Shown here piece after piece: positions 40,061-48,703 of a DNA stretch of 64,000 nt; the stretch's first letter is position 1; each line of letters begins with the position of its first letter. Source of the stretch: Bacillus pumilus (GTDB lineage: Bacteria > Bacillota > Bacilli > Bacillales > Bacillaceae); the NCBI RefSeq assembly GCF_003431975.1, contig NZ_CP027116.1:806001-870000 (forward strand). Reading direction: 5' to 3'. The notes beneath the pieces are model-generated. The model was given only the letters and a program-made list of their open reading frames with translations, searched no databases and was not told the DNA's origin. The translations under genes were made by a program, and so were the position numbers.

Positions 40061-41385
40061 ATCTTTTTCATGTTCTGGCACGCAGCTGTGAGGAGAACTT
40101 GCTCACTCACGTTTTGTTTTCCCCTCAACCGGCAGTAGCGAAGCCCATGCAGTTGTTTTGAATCTGCAAAGCTTCGCTCTATTTTTTCTTTTCTTTTTTT
40201 ATATAGCTCTTTTCCAGAGACAGTTAACCGATTCTGTCTGATCTTTTCTTTATGTTCTTCCCATATGTGTCTTGAGATGACCTTTTGATGATTTTTCGAC
40301 CTTGTGCATCTTTCAAGGAAAGGACACGATGCACATTTTTTAGGATCTGATTTGTAGAATCGATAACCTTTTCGATCAGTTGTCGTATATAAAAGCTTCT
40401 CACCCTGTGGGCATATGTAATGATCATGTTCAGAATCATACTGAAATTTCCACTTCTCAAATAACCCTCTTGTTGGATGAAAACGTCTATGGGCAATGAC
40501 ACCAAAAACATGTCGATCAGATAAACCTTTACAGATTGGTGTTGTCAAATAACCTGAATCAAGCGCAACAGCTTCTACTTGAAAACCAAATCGTGCGATT
40601 TGGTGATCTAATCGATCAAGATACGGGACAGAATCATGGACATTTCCAGGTGTGACATGAGCATCAGTGATGATATTGTACTTCATATCCGTTGTACGAT
40701 GATCTAGATAGAAAAAGCCTTCTGGCTTGTTTTCGCGATATAGATAGCCACTTTCAGGATCAGTCATACTTTGACGAATGTCTTTTTCTGTTTTCACCTC
40801 CTCTTTTACCTTTAAGAGCTTTTTTCCATGTGCCACCCGATCTTCTTGGACTGCTTCTTCTAAATCATTGATATAGTTCTGGGTATCTTGTTCAATCGTT
40901 TTTCTCGTATATTTATGTTTATTAGCATTGGCTTTAAGATGAGTTGAATCAGTAAAAAGAACGCGACCTCCTACCATATCATGATTGATAGCTTGAAGCA
41001 CAATCTCATCGAAAATGTCTTGAAAAATCGTTGTATTTTTAAATCGAGTACGACGATTCCAACTAATAGTGGAGTGATGGGGAACGGGATCATTGATGTT
41101 CAAACCTAAAAACCATCTATACGCCATGTTATAGTAAATTTCTTTTTCGAGTTGTCTTTCAGAACGGATACCGTACAGGTATCCGATAAACATCATTTTG
41201 AACAAAATAAGCGGATCAAGAGAAGGACGACCTTTATTTTCACTATAATAGGGTTTTACTTTATCTACGATAAATGAAAAATCAATGTATTGATCAATTT
41301 TACGAAGCAGGTGATCCTCTTCGACCAGTTGATCTAGCAATACAAATTCGGCTTCGTGCTGAGAAGAATTTCTAGTGTGGAACAT
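40033..41385 (-). CDS. IS1182-family DDE transposase
   Basis: A 450-residue transposase. The N-terminal DUF772-type region has GRPSLDPLILFKMMFIGYLY and LEKEIYYNMAYRWFLGL. A DDE core follows, with aspartates in LFTDSTHLKANANK and VALDSGYLTTP and a glutamate in KEKIERSFADSKQLHGLRY. A cysteine group CASCPFLERC lies before the glutamate, as in this family. The gene looks intact. The start at 41385 (MFHTRN) has AAGGAAGGTG upstream. It could act on its own ends and, given the shared end pattern, perhaps on the 175-bp elements. Confidence 0.92.
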   Translation of the reverse strand: MFHTRNSSQHEAEFVLLDQLVEEDHLLRKIDQYIDFSFIVDKVKPYYSENKGRPSLDPLILFKMMFIGYLYGIRSERQLEKEIYYNMAYRWFLGLNINDPVPHHSTISWNRRTRFKNTTIFQDIFDEIVLQAINHDMVGGRVLFTDSTHLKANANKHKYTRKTIEQDTQNYINDLEEAVQEDRVAHGKKLLKVKEEVKTEKDIRQSMTDPESGYLYRENKPEGFFYLDHRTTDMKYNIITDAHVTPGNVHDSVPYLDRLDHQIARFGFQVEAVALDSGYLTTPICKGLSDRHVFGVIAHRRFHPTRGLFEKWKFQYDSEHDHYICPQGEKLLYTTTDRKGYRFYKSDPKKCASCPFLERCTRSKNHQKVISRHIWEEHKEKIRQNRLTVSGKELYKKRKEKIERSFADSKQLHGLRYCRLRGKQNVSEQVLLTAACQNMKKIATHLAKLG

Positions 41386-41488
41386 GAGAAAAAACACCTT
41401 CCTTAAGTGGGTTTTTCTCTATTATAAAATGAGGAGATGGAAAGTTTAAGGGGAAAAATAAAGCTGTCGAGATTTTCTCGACAGCCTG

Positions 41489-41508
41489 AGGATGCCTTTT
41501 GGCATCCT
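41489..41508 (+). repeat. 20-bp terminator hairpin, right target duplication of the IS
   Basis: Exact copy of 39919-39938, followed by TTTTTT. Confidence 0.9.
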
Positions 41509-41570
41509 TTTTTGATAGTCAGAGGGAACTTTTTGACAGATAAGGCGTAGTACATATGGAGGTGAAACAG

Positions 41571-42074
41571 ATGAAACCATACATAGAAAAAGAACTATTT
41601 CTCTTATCAGTGAGACACGCTTGTGTTGCCATATATTTTCTTGTCATCCCATTTTTGATCCCATTCTTTTATCGCCCATCGTTTTTATTCATTACGCTCA
41701 TTACACTTTTTATCACTCATAACTTAGCCGAAAGTATCATTTGGTTTTATAAATCAAGAAAGATCAGAAAGCACCAGTCTGGTGATCTATCGAAACGAGG
41801 ACATGTTTTGACCCAGATCGTGCAAAGGCTTGAACAGCTGATGATGATCAGTTTTGTGGTGTTTTTTATAAACGAATGGATACAGGGGATAGCAAATATG
41901 TCTAACCTCTTCTTCATTTCTTTTTTCTTCATCATTGTTTTCCTGCAACACATCCAGTTTTATTACGTTCAGCTATTCTTTAAATCCAAAAGCTGGTTCT
42001 CCTATGTTCCTTCATTGCAAAGGGCTCGTCCTTCTTATATAGCGAGGGAGAGGAAGGCATTAAAGAGATCCTAA
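41571..42074 (+). CDS. Four-helix membrane protein of unknown function
   Basis: A 167-residue membrane protein with hydrophobic segments near residues 13-33, 35-58, 85-102 and 108-130 and a basic tail (ARERKALKRS). No family motif is recognised. GGAGGTG stands six bases before the ATG at 41571, which is therefore preferred to the in-frame ATG at 41556. It follows the insertion sequence and precedes the oxidoreductase gene by 90 bases. Confidence 0.7.
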   Translation: MKPYIEKELFLLSVRHACVAIYFLVIPFLIPFFYRPSFLFITLITLFITHNLAESIIWFYKSRKIRKHQSGDLSKRGHVLTQIVQRLEQLMMISFVVFFINEWIQGIANMSNLFFISFFFIIVFLQHIQFYYVQLFFKSKSWFSYVPSLQRARPSYIARERKALKRS

Positions 42075-42164
42075 ATGTGCAATCACTCGTTTGATCTATC
42101 TATAAACATCAGAAAATTATGATAAAATGTGGAAAGAAAGAATGGAGAAAGGGAGTGCGAGTGA

Positions 42165-43190
42165 GTGAAAGCTGTTGGACTATTGGAGTACTTACCGATT
42201 GAGCATGAGCAAAGCCTGATGGATCAGGAAGTAGAAAAGCCTAAAGCAACGGGCAGGGATGTACTGGTGAAGGTAGAGGCTGTGTCAGTGAATCCAGTTG
42301 ATACAAAGGTGAGGTCACCGAAGGATCAGAAAGAAGAAAAGCTGAAAATTCTTGGCTACGATGCAAGCGGCACGGTTGTTGAAGTCGGCGAATCTTGTAC
42401 ATTGTTTCAGCCTGGTGACCACGTGTACTATGCGGGAGATATCACGCGTCAAGGCTCTAATAGTGAGTATCAGCTTGTGGATGAACGGATTGTGGCGAAA
42501 AAGCCTGCCAATCTCTCCTTTGCAGAAGCTGCGGCGATGCCGCTTACGACCATTACGGCATATGAAGCGCTATTTGACCGGATGCATATGAAGAGAAATG
42601 CAGAAGGGGCAACACTGCTGATCATCGGTGGTGCAGGCGGAGTAGGTTCTATCGCCATTCAACTAGCCAAATTAGCGAATGCCACTGTGATCGCCACTGC
42701 ATCAAGACCTGAAACAAAAAAGTGGTGTCTGTCATTAGGTGCTGATCATATCATTGACCATCATCAGCCGCTTCTCGCGCAACTCACTGAAAAAGGAATA
42801 GGTGAAGTGGATTTTATTTTATGCTTGAATGATACAGACGGACATTTCAAAGGCATGGCAGAAGCCATAAAACCCCAAGGCACGATCTGTACGATTGTTG
42901 AGAATCAGCACAACCTAGACATCCAATTACTCAAAAATAAAAGTGCTGCATTTGTATGGGAGTTCATGTTCACACGACCTATGTACAAAACAGCGGACAT
43001 GATCAAACAGCATGAGCTTTTGACAGAGGCGGCTGAGTTATTTGAACAGGGAACATTAACGCATACCTTAACAAAGGTGCTCAGTCCGATCAATGCTGCT
43101 CATTTGAAGCAGGCACATCAAACACTTGAGCAAGGAAAGATGATTGGCAAATTTGTGCTAGAAGGATTTGAGAAAGGGGAGAGCGTATGA
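42165..43190 (+). CDS. Zinc-type alcohol dehydrogenase / quinone oxidoreductase family
   Basis: A 341-residue MDR-superfamily enzyme. The GroES-like domain has VNPVDTKVRSP and ILGYDASGTVVEVGE, and the NADPH site is LLIIGGAGGVGSIAIQLAK with a following TASRPETKKWCLSLGADHII. Catalytic-zinc ligands are absent, so it is a quinone/enone reductase of the QOR/ZADH group. It starts at a GTG (42165) after GGGAGTG. The next gene, the broken bstA, starts four bases before its stop, so they share a transcript; both may act on electrophiles. Confidence 0.88.
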   Translation: MKAVGLLEYLPIEHEQSLMDQEVEKPKATGRDVLVKVEAVSVNPVDTKVRSPKDQKEEKLKILGYDASGTVVEVGESCTLFQPGDHVYYAGDITRQGSNSEYQLVDERIVAKKPANLSFAEAAAMPLTTITAYEALFDRMHMKRNAEGATLLIIGGAGGVGSIAIQLAKLANATVIATASRPETKKWCLSLGADHIIDHHQPLLAQLTEKGIGEVDFILCLNDTDGHFKGMAEAIKPQGTICTIVENQHNLDIQLLKNKSAAFVWEFMFTRPMYKTADMIKQHELLTEAAELFEQGTLTHTLTKVLSPINAAHLKQAHQTLEQGKMIGKFVLEGFEKGESV

Positions 43191-43713
43191 CGTCCTTACA
43201 ATATCCGATTGGCTTATATGAACCGGTTGAAAATAAAACAAAGGAACAGCTTGAGGCATGGATTGATCAGTTGGCCGCAATTCCACAACAATATGAAGCG
43301 GTCACCAATCATTTGACAGATGTTCAGCTGGATACACCTTATCGGCCGGGGGATGGACTGTCCGTCAGCTCATTCACCACGTTGCAGACAGTCACCTGAA
43401 TGCTTATCTGCGATTCAAACTGGCGCTCACAGAAGAAACACCGGACATACGTCCATATGATCAGCAGGGATTCGCCGAGCTTCCAGACAGCAAGGCGCCC
43501 ATCAGTGTATCACTGCCCTTGATCAGCAGTCTGCATCACAGATGGGTCACGTTACTTCGAGGGATGTCAGAGGAAGATTTCAACGCAACTTATTATCATC
43601 CAGCCGATCAACAAACCGTTTCCTTATATGATGCAACAGGCATGTATGTCTGGCATTCAAAGCATCATCTTGCTCATATCACGGAATTAATCAAAAGAAA
43701 TCAGTGGAATTAA
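43187..43713 (+). pseudogene. bstA: Bacillithiol transferase BstA/YfiT, frameshifted
   Basis: Two frames together encode a DinB-fold YfiT/BstA-type protein. The first frame (43187-43399) covers MTSLQYPIGLYEP to PYRPGD. The second continues from [20 protein letters not shown] to its end at 43713, with metal-ligand histidines in HHVADSH and HSKHHLAHI. A run of five G at 43348-43352 lies at the junction; a sixth G would restore [11 protein letters not shown], as in B. subtilis YfiT. The rest of the sequence is undamaged. It is therefore a one-base deletion: a recent pseudogene, slipped-strand variation, or a sequencing error. Confidence 0.9.
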
Positions 43714-43725
43714 AGAAGTAAACAC

Positions 43726-44010
43726 ATGTCTGGTAGAAGAATTGTCGGCGCTATGTTCATCTGTATGGCGGCATTGTTTTATTTAGCGAAATATGTGCTT
43801 TTTGAGATCCGTTATAGTAACAGCTTAGGCTCAGAAAGAACGATAGAGGAACTTGAACAGCTGCTGCCTGGTGGTACGTGGATTAGTATCCTTTTTCTCA
43901 TCATCGGTCTAGCTTATCTTTTATGGGATGACAGGGAAGTTCTTCAAAAAACGTTCATCCTCTCAGATAAACAAGTAGAAGAAGACATAAAAAAGACGGA
44001 CCTCAAGTGA
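43726..44010 (+). CDS. Small two-helix membrane protein
   Basis: A 94-residue protein with two hydrophobic segments (about residues 5-27 and 51-68) joined by a charged loop (SERTIEELEQLLPGG), and a cytosolic acidic tail. No family is recognised; B. subtilis yfi genes have similar short membrane proteins at this place, but none can be matched with confidence. It begins 12 bases after the bstA stop, so it probably belongs to the same transcript as the oxidoreductase gene. Confidence 0.65.
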   Translation: MSGRRIVGAMFICMAALFYLAKYVLFEIRYSNSLGSERTIEELEQLLPGGTWISILFLIIGLAYLLWDDREVLQKTFILSDKQVEEDIKKTDLK

Positions 44011-44021
44011 CCGTCTTTTTT
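43990..44021. terminator. Bidirectional terminator
   Basis: AAAAAGACGG / CCGTCTTTTTT around an 11-base loop, between the small membrane protein gene and the convergent marR-type gene. Confidence 0.85.
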
Positions 44022-44032
44022 CCTATTCATGT

Positions 44033-44512
44033 TTAGCCGCGTTCAGGACGCAGTGCTTTTTCCAAAATGGCTAGGCCTTCGTTGACTTTTTCTTTTTCCT
44101 CGTCATTGAGCCGTTGCAGGGAATTTTTGATTTTTTCGTGTCCTTTTTGATAAATGCTTCTGAAAATATTCTTCGCTTCCTCTGTCAGTTCTACGACAAT
44201 CATTCTCCGGTCACGCTCAGAGTGTTTCCGTTCAACAAAGTTAGACTGTTCTAAACGGTCAAGCAGACCTGTCATATTGGACAAAGAAGCGCCCATTTTT
44301 TCAGCAATTTCGGATACCTTGAGAGAGCCATGGTTATTGAGCAGCATGAGCACCTTCATTTGAGGCATACTCATATCGAGCTTCATCCATTCTGAAACAT
44401 CTCCAAGACCTGCAGCTGTGAGGACTTTCATATAAAGCACCCATGTCTTTTTTTCCTCCGGAGATAGAATCTCTTCTTTTAATACGGTGGTGTCATGAAT
44501 ATTATATTCCAC
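44033..44512 (-). CDS. yfiV: MarR-family regulator
   Basis: A 159-residue winged-helix repressor: LKVSEIAEKMGASLSNMTGL forms the DNA-reading HTH (about 83-102), LDRLEQSNFVERKHSERDRR the wing, and N- and C-terminal helices form the dimer. It matches B. subtilis YfiV by size and by its place divergent from mprF (yfiX). Whether it controls mprF or the oxidoreductase/bstA genes is not shown; MarR proteins often sense electrophiles or antibiotics, which would suit either. Confidence 0.88.
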   Translation of the reverse strand: MEYNIHDTTVLKEEILSPEEKKTWVLYMKVLTAAGLGDVSEWMKLDMSMPQMKVLMLLNNHGSLKVSEIAEKMGASLSNMTGLLDRLEQSNFVERKHSERDRRMIVVELTEEAKNIFRSIYQKGHEKIKNSLQRLNDEEKEKVNEGLAILEKALRPERG

Positions 44513-44680
44513 GCTTGTTCACTTCCTTTAAGCGGCTCTTTTCTCTATATTACTGATTTTCACTTCTAATTGAAAGGTTCGTCAAGCTTTTGAATGTTAA
44601 ACTGCATGAATCAAGTGGTATTTGTTGTATAATAATGTTCAGTCGAAATAAATGAAGCAACTTAGAAAGTTGGGAAAAAC

Positions 44681-47251
44681 ATGTGGAACAAAAAAACGGG
44701 TATGACGATTTTAAAAATGCTTTTTCCGATCGTCATTATCCTTGTCTTAATTTTTGTCGCCAAGCAAGAGCTGAGCGGCCTTTCCATTAAAAAAACCTTT
44801 TATATTATTGACAGCTTGAATCGAATGGACTTGTTTATTCTTGTCTTTCTTGGACTTGTCGCAGTGTTATCAATGTCCTTATATGATTTTATTTTAAGAA
44901 GAAGTCTTGATATGCCCATTAGCGGCTGGAAAACGATTCGCATTTCTTGGATTGCGAACTCCTTTAACAGTGTCCTTGGATTCGGCGGTCTATCAGGAGC
45001 AGGGCTAAGAACGCTTCTATATAAGGAGTACATAACTGATACAAAAAAACTGTTGAAAGGCATCGCCCTTTTGACTTCCTCGGTTCTTTTAGGGTTATCT
45101 ATTTTCAGTGATCTGATCTTGGTGAGGGTTCTTCCTGTAGAAAGTATTATTAGCCAAGAGCCGTGGCTATGGGCCTTTGTGATTATCTTTGCCTGTATTG
45201 TGCCCATTTATATCATTATGGCATCCATTCGAAAAAGCTCGATTGAGAGCGGTGAAAGTGGTCTGAAGCATCCGATTTACGCTTATATCGGTGCATCGTT
45301 TTTAGAATGGCTGGCAGCTGGTCTTGTCATGTACATGGCTGTCGTCTCTATGGGGATGAATGTCGATGTCCGGATTGTATTAGGGGTATTTGCGATTGCA
45401 TCAATCGGCGGTTTAATCAGTATGGTTCCAGGCGGATTTGGTTCATTTGATCTCATCTTCTTACTGAGCATGCAGTACATTGGGTTTGATAAAGAGATGG
45501 TACTGACGGCGCTCGTTTTGTACCGCTTCGTTTACTCGATTTTCCCGTTTATTCTCGGGCTTTGCTTAGCCGCTTACGACTTAACGGGAACGACGCTTAG
45601 ACGTCTTGAAGGCAATCCGAGAATGGCACCTGCCGTAGAAACAACGAACGTCTTAATTGTGTTGCACCGTGCTCTATTAATCCGTCTATTGTACGGATCT
45701 TTATCGATCTTAACCTTTGGAAGCGGGTTGCTCATTATGGCGTCTGTTGTGCTTCCTGTCGATCGATTAGGCGTGATTACGAGCATTCCGCGTTTTCTAT
45801 TATCAGGATTTAATGGTCTTTCTTTAATGTTCGGCATTATCTTGATGGTTTTGTCCATTGAAGTGTATAAACGAACGAAAAGATCGTACGTATTGACGAT
45901 GATCGCCCTTGCAGGCGGATTTGTGTTTACTTTGTTAAAAGGGTTTAACCTGAGTCTCATCTTTATTCTGCCAGTCATCATGGCAGTGTTTGTCTCTCTT
46001 CGAAATCAATTTGTGAAGCAGCAGGCACCTTATTCCTTGTATCAGTTTGTAGCGGCTGCTGCTGGATATTTACTCGTTTTGTTCAACTATAATGTCATTG
46101 GCAATTTTATTTGGACGAAAATCGGGCATTTCTTGAGTAAGGATTACTTGGTGCATAATGAACGGCATATTACGATGACGAGCATGATTGCTCTCATTGG
46201 TGTACCACTTTTCTTTTTCATTAGTAAATTGATTTTTAATAAAAAAGCATTTCCTATTGGAGAAGAAGCAGATGAGGAAAAATTAAAAACGTTTTTAGAA
46301 GAAAAGGGTGGAAATGCCCTCAGTCATCTTGGCTTTTTAGGCGACAAAAAACTATTCTTCTCAAGTGATGGAGAGGCGATGCTTCAGTTTGGACGAATCG
46401 GCCGCTGCGTCATTGTGCTTGGAGATCCAACTGGACGTAAATCGTCCTTTCCGCTTGTACTTGAGGAATTTTTACAGCAGACAGAAAAAGCAGGGTATCG
46501 CGTCGCTTTTTATCAAGTGGAACGGGAAGGGATGGCGCTCTATCATGACTTAGGGTTTCACTTCTTTAAGCTTGGAGAAGAAGCTATGGTCGATTTAGAA
46601 ACGTTTTCTCTCTCTGGTAAGAAAAAATCAAATTTACGAGCTGTTGCCAATAAGTTTGAACGAGAAGGCTATACGTTTGAAATGCTGGAACCACCTTATT
46701 CAGATGAGCTGATCGCAACCTTAAAACAAATCTCTGACAGCTGGCTCGGAAAGAAAAAAGAAAAAGGGTTTTCGCTCGGCTACTTTCAAGAAGACTATCT
46801 TCAAAAAGCACCGATTGCAATTCTGAAGGATGAACAAGGGGTGATGATTTCTTTTGTGTCGTTAATGCCGATGTATCAAGAAGGGGAGATTTCCATCGAC
46901 TTAATGCGTCATATGCATGATGCCCCGAACGGGATGATGGATGCGCTGTTTATCCACCTATTTCAATGGGCGAAAGAAAAAGGCTATAAATCCTTTAACA
47001 TGGGAATGGCCCCTTTATCAAATGTAGGAACATTTCATCAGTCCTTTCTCACGGAGCGTTTGGCCAGTGTTATTTTCAACAACGTCAGATATATGTACAG
47101 CTTCAGCGGGTTACGGTCGTTTAAGCAGAAATATAAACCTGAATGGCATGGTAAATATTTAGCGTATAAAAAAAATACGTCACTGCCTGTCACAATGGTG
47201 CTTGTCACCAAGCTGATTGGGATGGACCCGAATCGCAGCAGGCGTCCATAG
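44681..47251 (+). CDS. mprF: Lysylphosphatidylglycerol synthase/flippase
   Basis: An 856-residue protein, the same length as B. subtilis MprF (YfiX). The N-terminal half has about 14 membrane helices, including the flippase part with FGGLSGAGLRTLLYKEY and SMVPGGFGSFDLIFL. The C-terminal cytosolic GNAT-type synthase domain (about 530-850) carries VILGDPTG-like IVLGDPTGRK, SFVSLMPMYQEGEISIDLMR and FNMGMAPLSNVG. It transfers lysine from Lys-tRNA to phosphatidylglycerol and flips the product, lowering surface charge and giving resistance to cationic peptides. Monocistronic, with its own terminator. Confidence 0.95.
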   Translation: MWNKKTGMTILKMLFPIVIILVLIFVAKQELSGLSIKKTFYIIDSLNRMDLFILVFLGLVAVLSMSLYDFILRRSLDMPISGWKTIRISWIANSFNSVLGFGGLSGAGLRTLLYKEYITDTKKLLKGIALLTSSVLLGLSIFSDLILVRVLPVESIISQEPWLWAFVIIFACIVPIYIIMASIRKSSIESGESGLKHPIYAYIGASFLEWLAAGLVMYMAVVSMGMNVDVRIVLGVFAIASIGGLISMVPGGFGSFDLIFLLSMQYIGFDKEMVLTALVLYRFVYSIFPFILGLCLAAYDLTGTTLRRLEGNPRMAPAVETTNVLIVLHRALLIRLLYGSLSILTFGSGLLIMASVVLPVDRLGVITSIPRFLLSGFNGLSLMFGIILMVLSIEVYKRTKRSYVLTMIALAGGFVFTLLKGFNLSLIFILPVIMAVFVSLRNQFVKQQAPYSLYQFVAAAAGYLLVLFNYNVIGNFIWTKIGHFLSKDYLVHNERHITMTSMIALIGVPLFFFISKLIFNKKAFPIGEEADEEKLKTFLEEKGGNALSHLGFLGDKKLFFSSDGEAMLQFGRIGRCVIVLGDPTGRKSSFPLVLEEFLQQTEKAGYRVAFYQVEREGMALYHDLGFHFFKLGEEAMVDLETFSLSGKKKSNLRAVANKFEREGYTFEMLEPPYSDELIATLKQISDSWLGKKKEKGFSLGYFQEDYLQKAPIAILKDEQGVMISFVSLMPMYQEGEISIDLMRHMHDAPNGMMDALFIHLFQWAKEKGYKSFNMGMAPLSNVGTFHQSFLTERLASVIFNNVRYMYSFSGLRSFKQKYKPEWHGKYLAYKKNTSLPVTMVLVTKLIGMDPNRSRRP

Positions 47252-47256
47252 ATCCA

Positions 47257-47291
47257 AAACCTTTACCTTTCACTAGGTGAAGGTTTTTTTA
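47257..47291 (+). terminator. Terminator of mprF
   Basis: AACCTTTACC / GGTGAAGGTT around TTTCACTA, then seven T. Confidence 0.8.
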
Positions 47292-47342
47292 GACAAAAGA
47301 ACAGCAAAAGTGGTAAAGTTGAAAGGTAAGGGGGATGTAAAT

Positions 47343-47891
47343 ATGACATTAAATGAATGGTTTACAAAGGGATTAGCTGAACGTACATACGTACACAACA
47401 TGGAGAAAAACCGGGAAAATCTACTCACTGTGTACAACCAGTACGCAATTCATCAAAAAGAAAAAGAGCTGTTTCATAAGCTGCAAAAGAAAAAGCTTAG
47501 AGCGCTTGTCATCACTGCGGATTGGTGCGGAGATGCAATGGTCAATGTACCGATTTTCATGCGGATCGCAAGCGAAGCACTCATCGATGCGCGCTATTTC
47601 ATTCGGGACGAGCATCTAGACCTGATGGATCAGTATTTAACGAACGGGACCGCAAGATCGATTCCGATTATTGTCTTTATTGATCAGGACGGGAATGAAG
47701 TGGGGAAATGGGGACCACGCTCAACAGAAGCACAGCGCTTTGTTGATGAGAAAAAACCAGACAAAGATGCACCTGATTTTGAAGAAGCTTTCCAAGTATT
47801 TGCGAAAGAAGCCGCACATCACTATACGACAGATCGGTACTTATGGAAAGATATTGAGAAAGAAATAGTAGAAGTTTTGGCAAAAATATAA
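47343..47891 (+). CDS. Thioredoxin-fold protein with a single active-site cysteine
   Basis: A 182-residue cytosolic protein with a thioredoxin fold: a long N-terminal helical extension, then LRALVITADWCGDAMVNVPI at the active site and ARSIPIIVFIDQDGNEVGKW containing the cis-proline. The usual CxxC is replaced by CGDA, so the resolving cysteine is missing; a bacillithiol-mixed-disulfide or monothiol role is possible. AAGGGGG precedes the ATG at 47343; the longer frame from 47277 overlaps the mprF terminator. Proteins annotated simply as 'thioredoxin family' with WCGD are common in Bacillus. Confidence 0.78.
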   Translation: MTLNEWFTKGLAERTYVHNMEKNRENLLTVYNQYAIHQKEKELFHKLQKKKLRALVITADWCGDAMVNVPIFMRIASEALIDARYFIRDEHLDLMDQYLTNGTARSIPIIVFIDQDGNEVGKWGPRSTEAQRFVDEKKPDKDAPDFEEAFQVFAKEAAHHYTTDRYLWKDIEKEIVEVLAKI

Positions 47892-47895
47892 ACCA

Positions 47896-47932
47896 AAAGA
47901 CTACTTCGCCGCAACGGGAAGTAGTCTTTTTT
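47896..47932 (+). terminator. Terminator of the thioredoxin-fold gene
   Basis: AAAAGACTACTTC / GAAGTAGTCTTTTTTT with a ten-base loop. Confidence 0.88.
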
Positions 47933-47963
47933 TATCTTGTTTTTGCGTGTCACCTACAAAACG

Positions 47964-48082
47964 CCGCATAAAGATGTAGAAAAACCGCAGAATTCTATCA
48001 AATACCGCAGAAAACCGCAAAGCATCTCGATTTTCCCAACCACTTTTAGTTGAAAAACCTCATATATGCCATGAAAACCTCA
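47964..48082 (+). repeat. Helically phased CCGCA/CCTCA boxes
   Basis: CCGCA occurs at 47964, 47985, 48005 and 48015 (steps of 21, 20 and 10 bases). AAAACCTCA follows, with CCTCA at 48058 and 48078 (20 apart). Most are preceded by a run of A. This lies in the 336-base gene-free stretch before the DCC-family gene and may be a multi-site operator. Confidence 0.4.
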
Positions 48083-48227
48083 ATTTTGCCCTTATCTAAA
48101 GGCTCATATAACGCACGTTGGTTTGCTTTTTCCCAATACAAGAGGCCCAGCAACTATAGTAATCTAGTTGTAATCTCCTTTGAACGAACTAAAAAACAAA
48201 TGACGGAAAAGGGCTGGCGATCAATCT

Positions 48228-48695
48228 ATGAAAAAAATCATTTATCTCGATCAAGAAAAGAAGAAGCTCGCTGAATCGAAAAAAAGAGAACAGCGTTCCA
48301 TCAAATCACTTAGGCTGCTTGTGTTTTATGACGGGCAAAGTCCTTCGTGTGCAAAAGCAATTGACTTGTTAAAATCTCTTGATTGGAAGAACCGTATTCA
48401 CTTTGAATGCTTTAGGCATTCGCAGCTGCTCAGACTGAATAAAATGAGTGAAGAGAAAGCAGAAAAACGAATCGTGTCTATTTCTTTAGCCAAAAATCAA
48501 AAAAATTCAGGGATCTATACTTGGCTGAAAATTGCCTGCAACATCCCTGCACTATGGGGAACGATCCCATTCATCGTGCTCAGCATTTGGTTAGGCTTTG
48601 GGCAGCATGCGTACGATTATTTTGCGAGAAAACGGTACATTCATTCTGTCGAAAAAGTCACCCGTCCTGATACAGATCAACAGAAGACCATATAA
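48228..48695 (+). CDS. DCC/DUF393-family thiol-oxidoreductase-like protein
   Basis: A 155-residue protein resembling the DUF393 'DCC' family (YuxK type). The family motif YDGxCPxC appears here as FYDGQSPSCAKAIDLL, with the first cysteine replaced by Ser. FECFRHSQLLRLNKMSEEKA follows and a hydrophobic segment (about 103-122) near the C-terminus suggests membrane association. Loss of one cysteine makes the usual disulfide chemistry unlikely. The start at 48228 has no close ribosome site (AAGGG is about 15 bases upstream), so the true start is uncertain. Confidence 0.65.
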   Translation: MKKIIYLDQEKKKLAESKKREQRSIKSLRLLVFYDGQSPSCAKAIDLLKSLDWKNRIHFECFRHSQLLRLNKMSEEKAEKRIVSISLAKNQKNSGIYTWLKIACNIPALWGTIPFIVLSIWLGFGQHAYDYFARKRYIHSVEKVTRPDTDQQKTI

Positions 48696-48703
48696 TGAAG
48701 AGA

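Larger units (their letters stand above)
39939..41488 (-). mobile_element. IS1182-type insertion sequence, about 1550 bp
   Basis: The element lies between two identical 20-bp hairpins. Its left end is CAGATTGTAGAGAAA, and its right end reads CAGGCTGTCGAGAAA on the opposite strand. Each end also folds into its own hairpin: AGATTGTAGA / TCTACAATCT (39940-39973) and GCTGTCGAGA / TCTCGACAGC (41463-41485). It contains one intact transposase gene on the minus strand. The target duplication is a whole terminator stem-loop, consistent with the palindrome preference described for IS1182-type elements. Confidence 0.85.
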
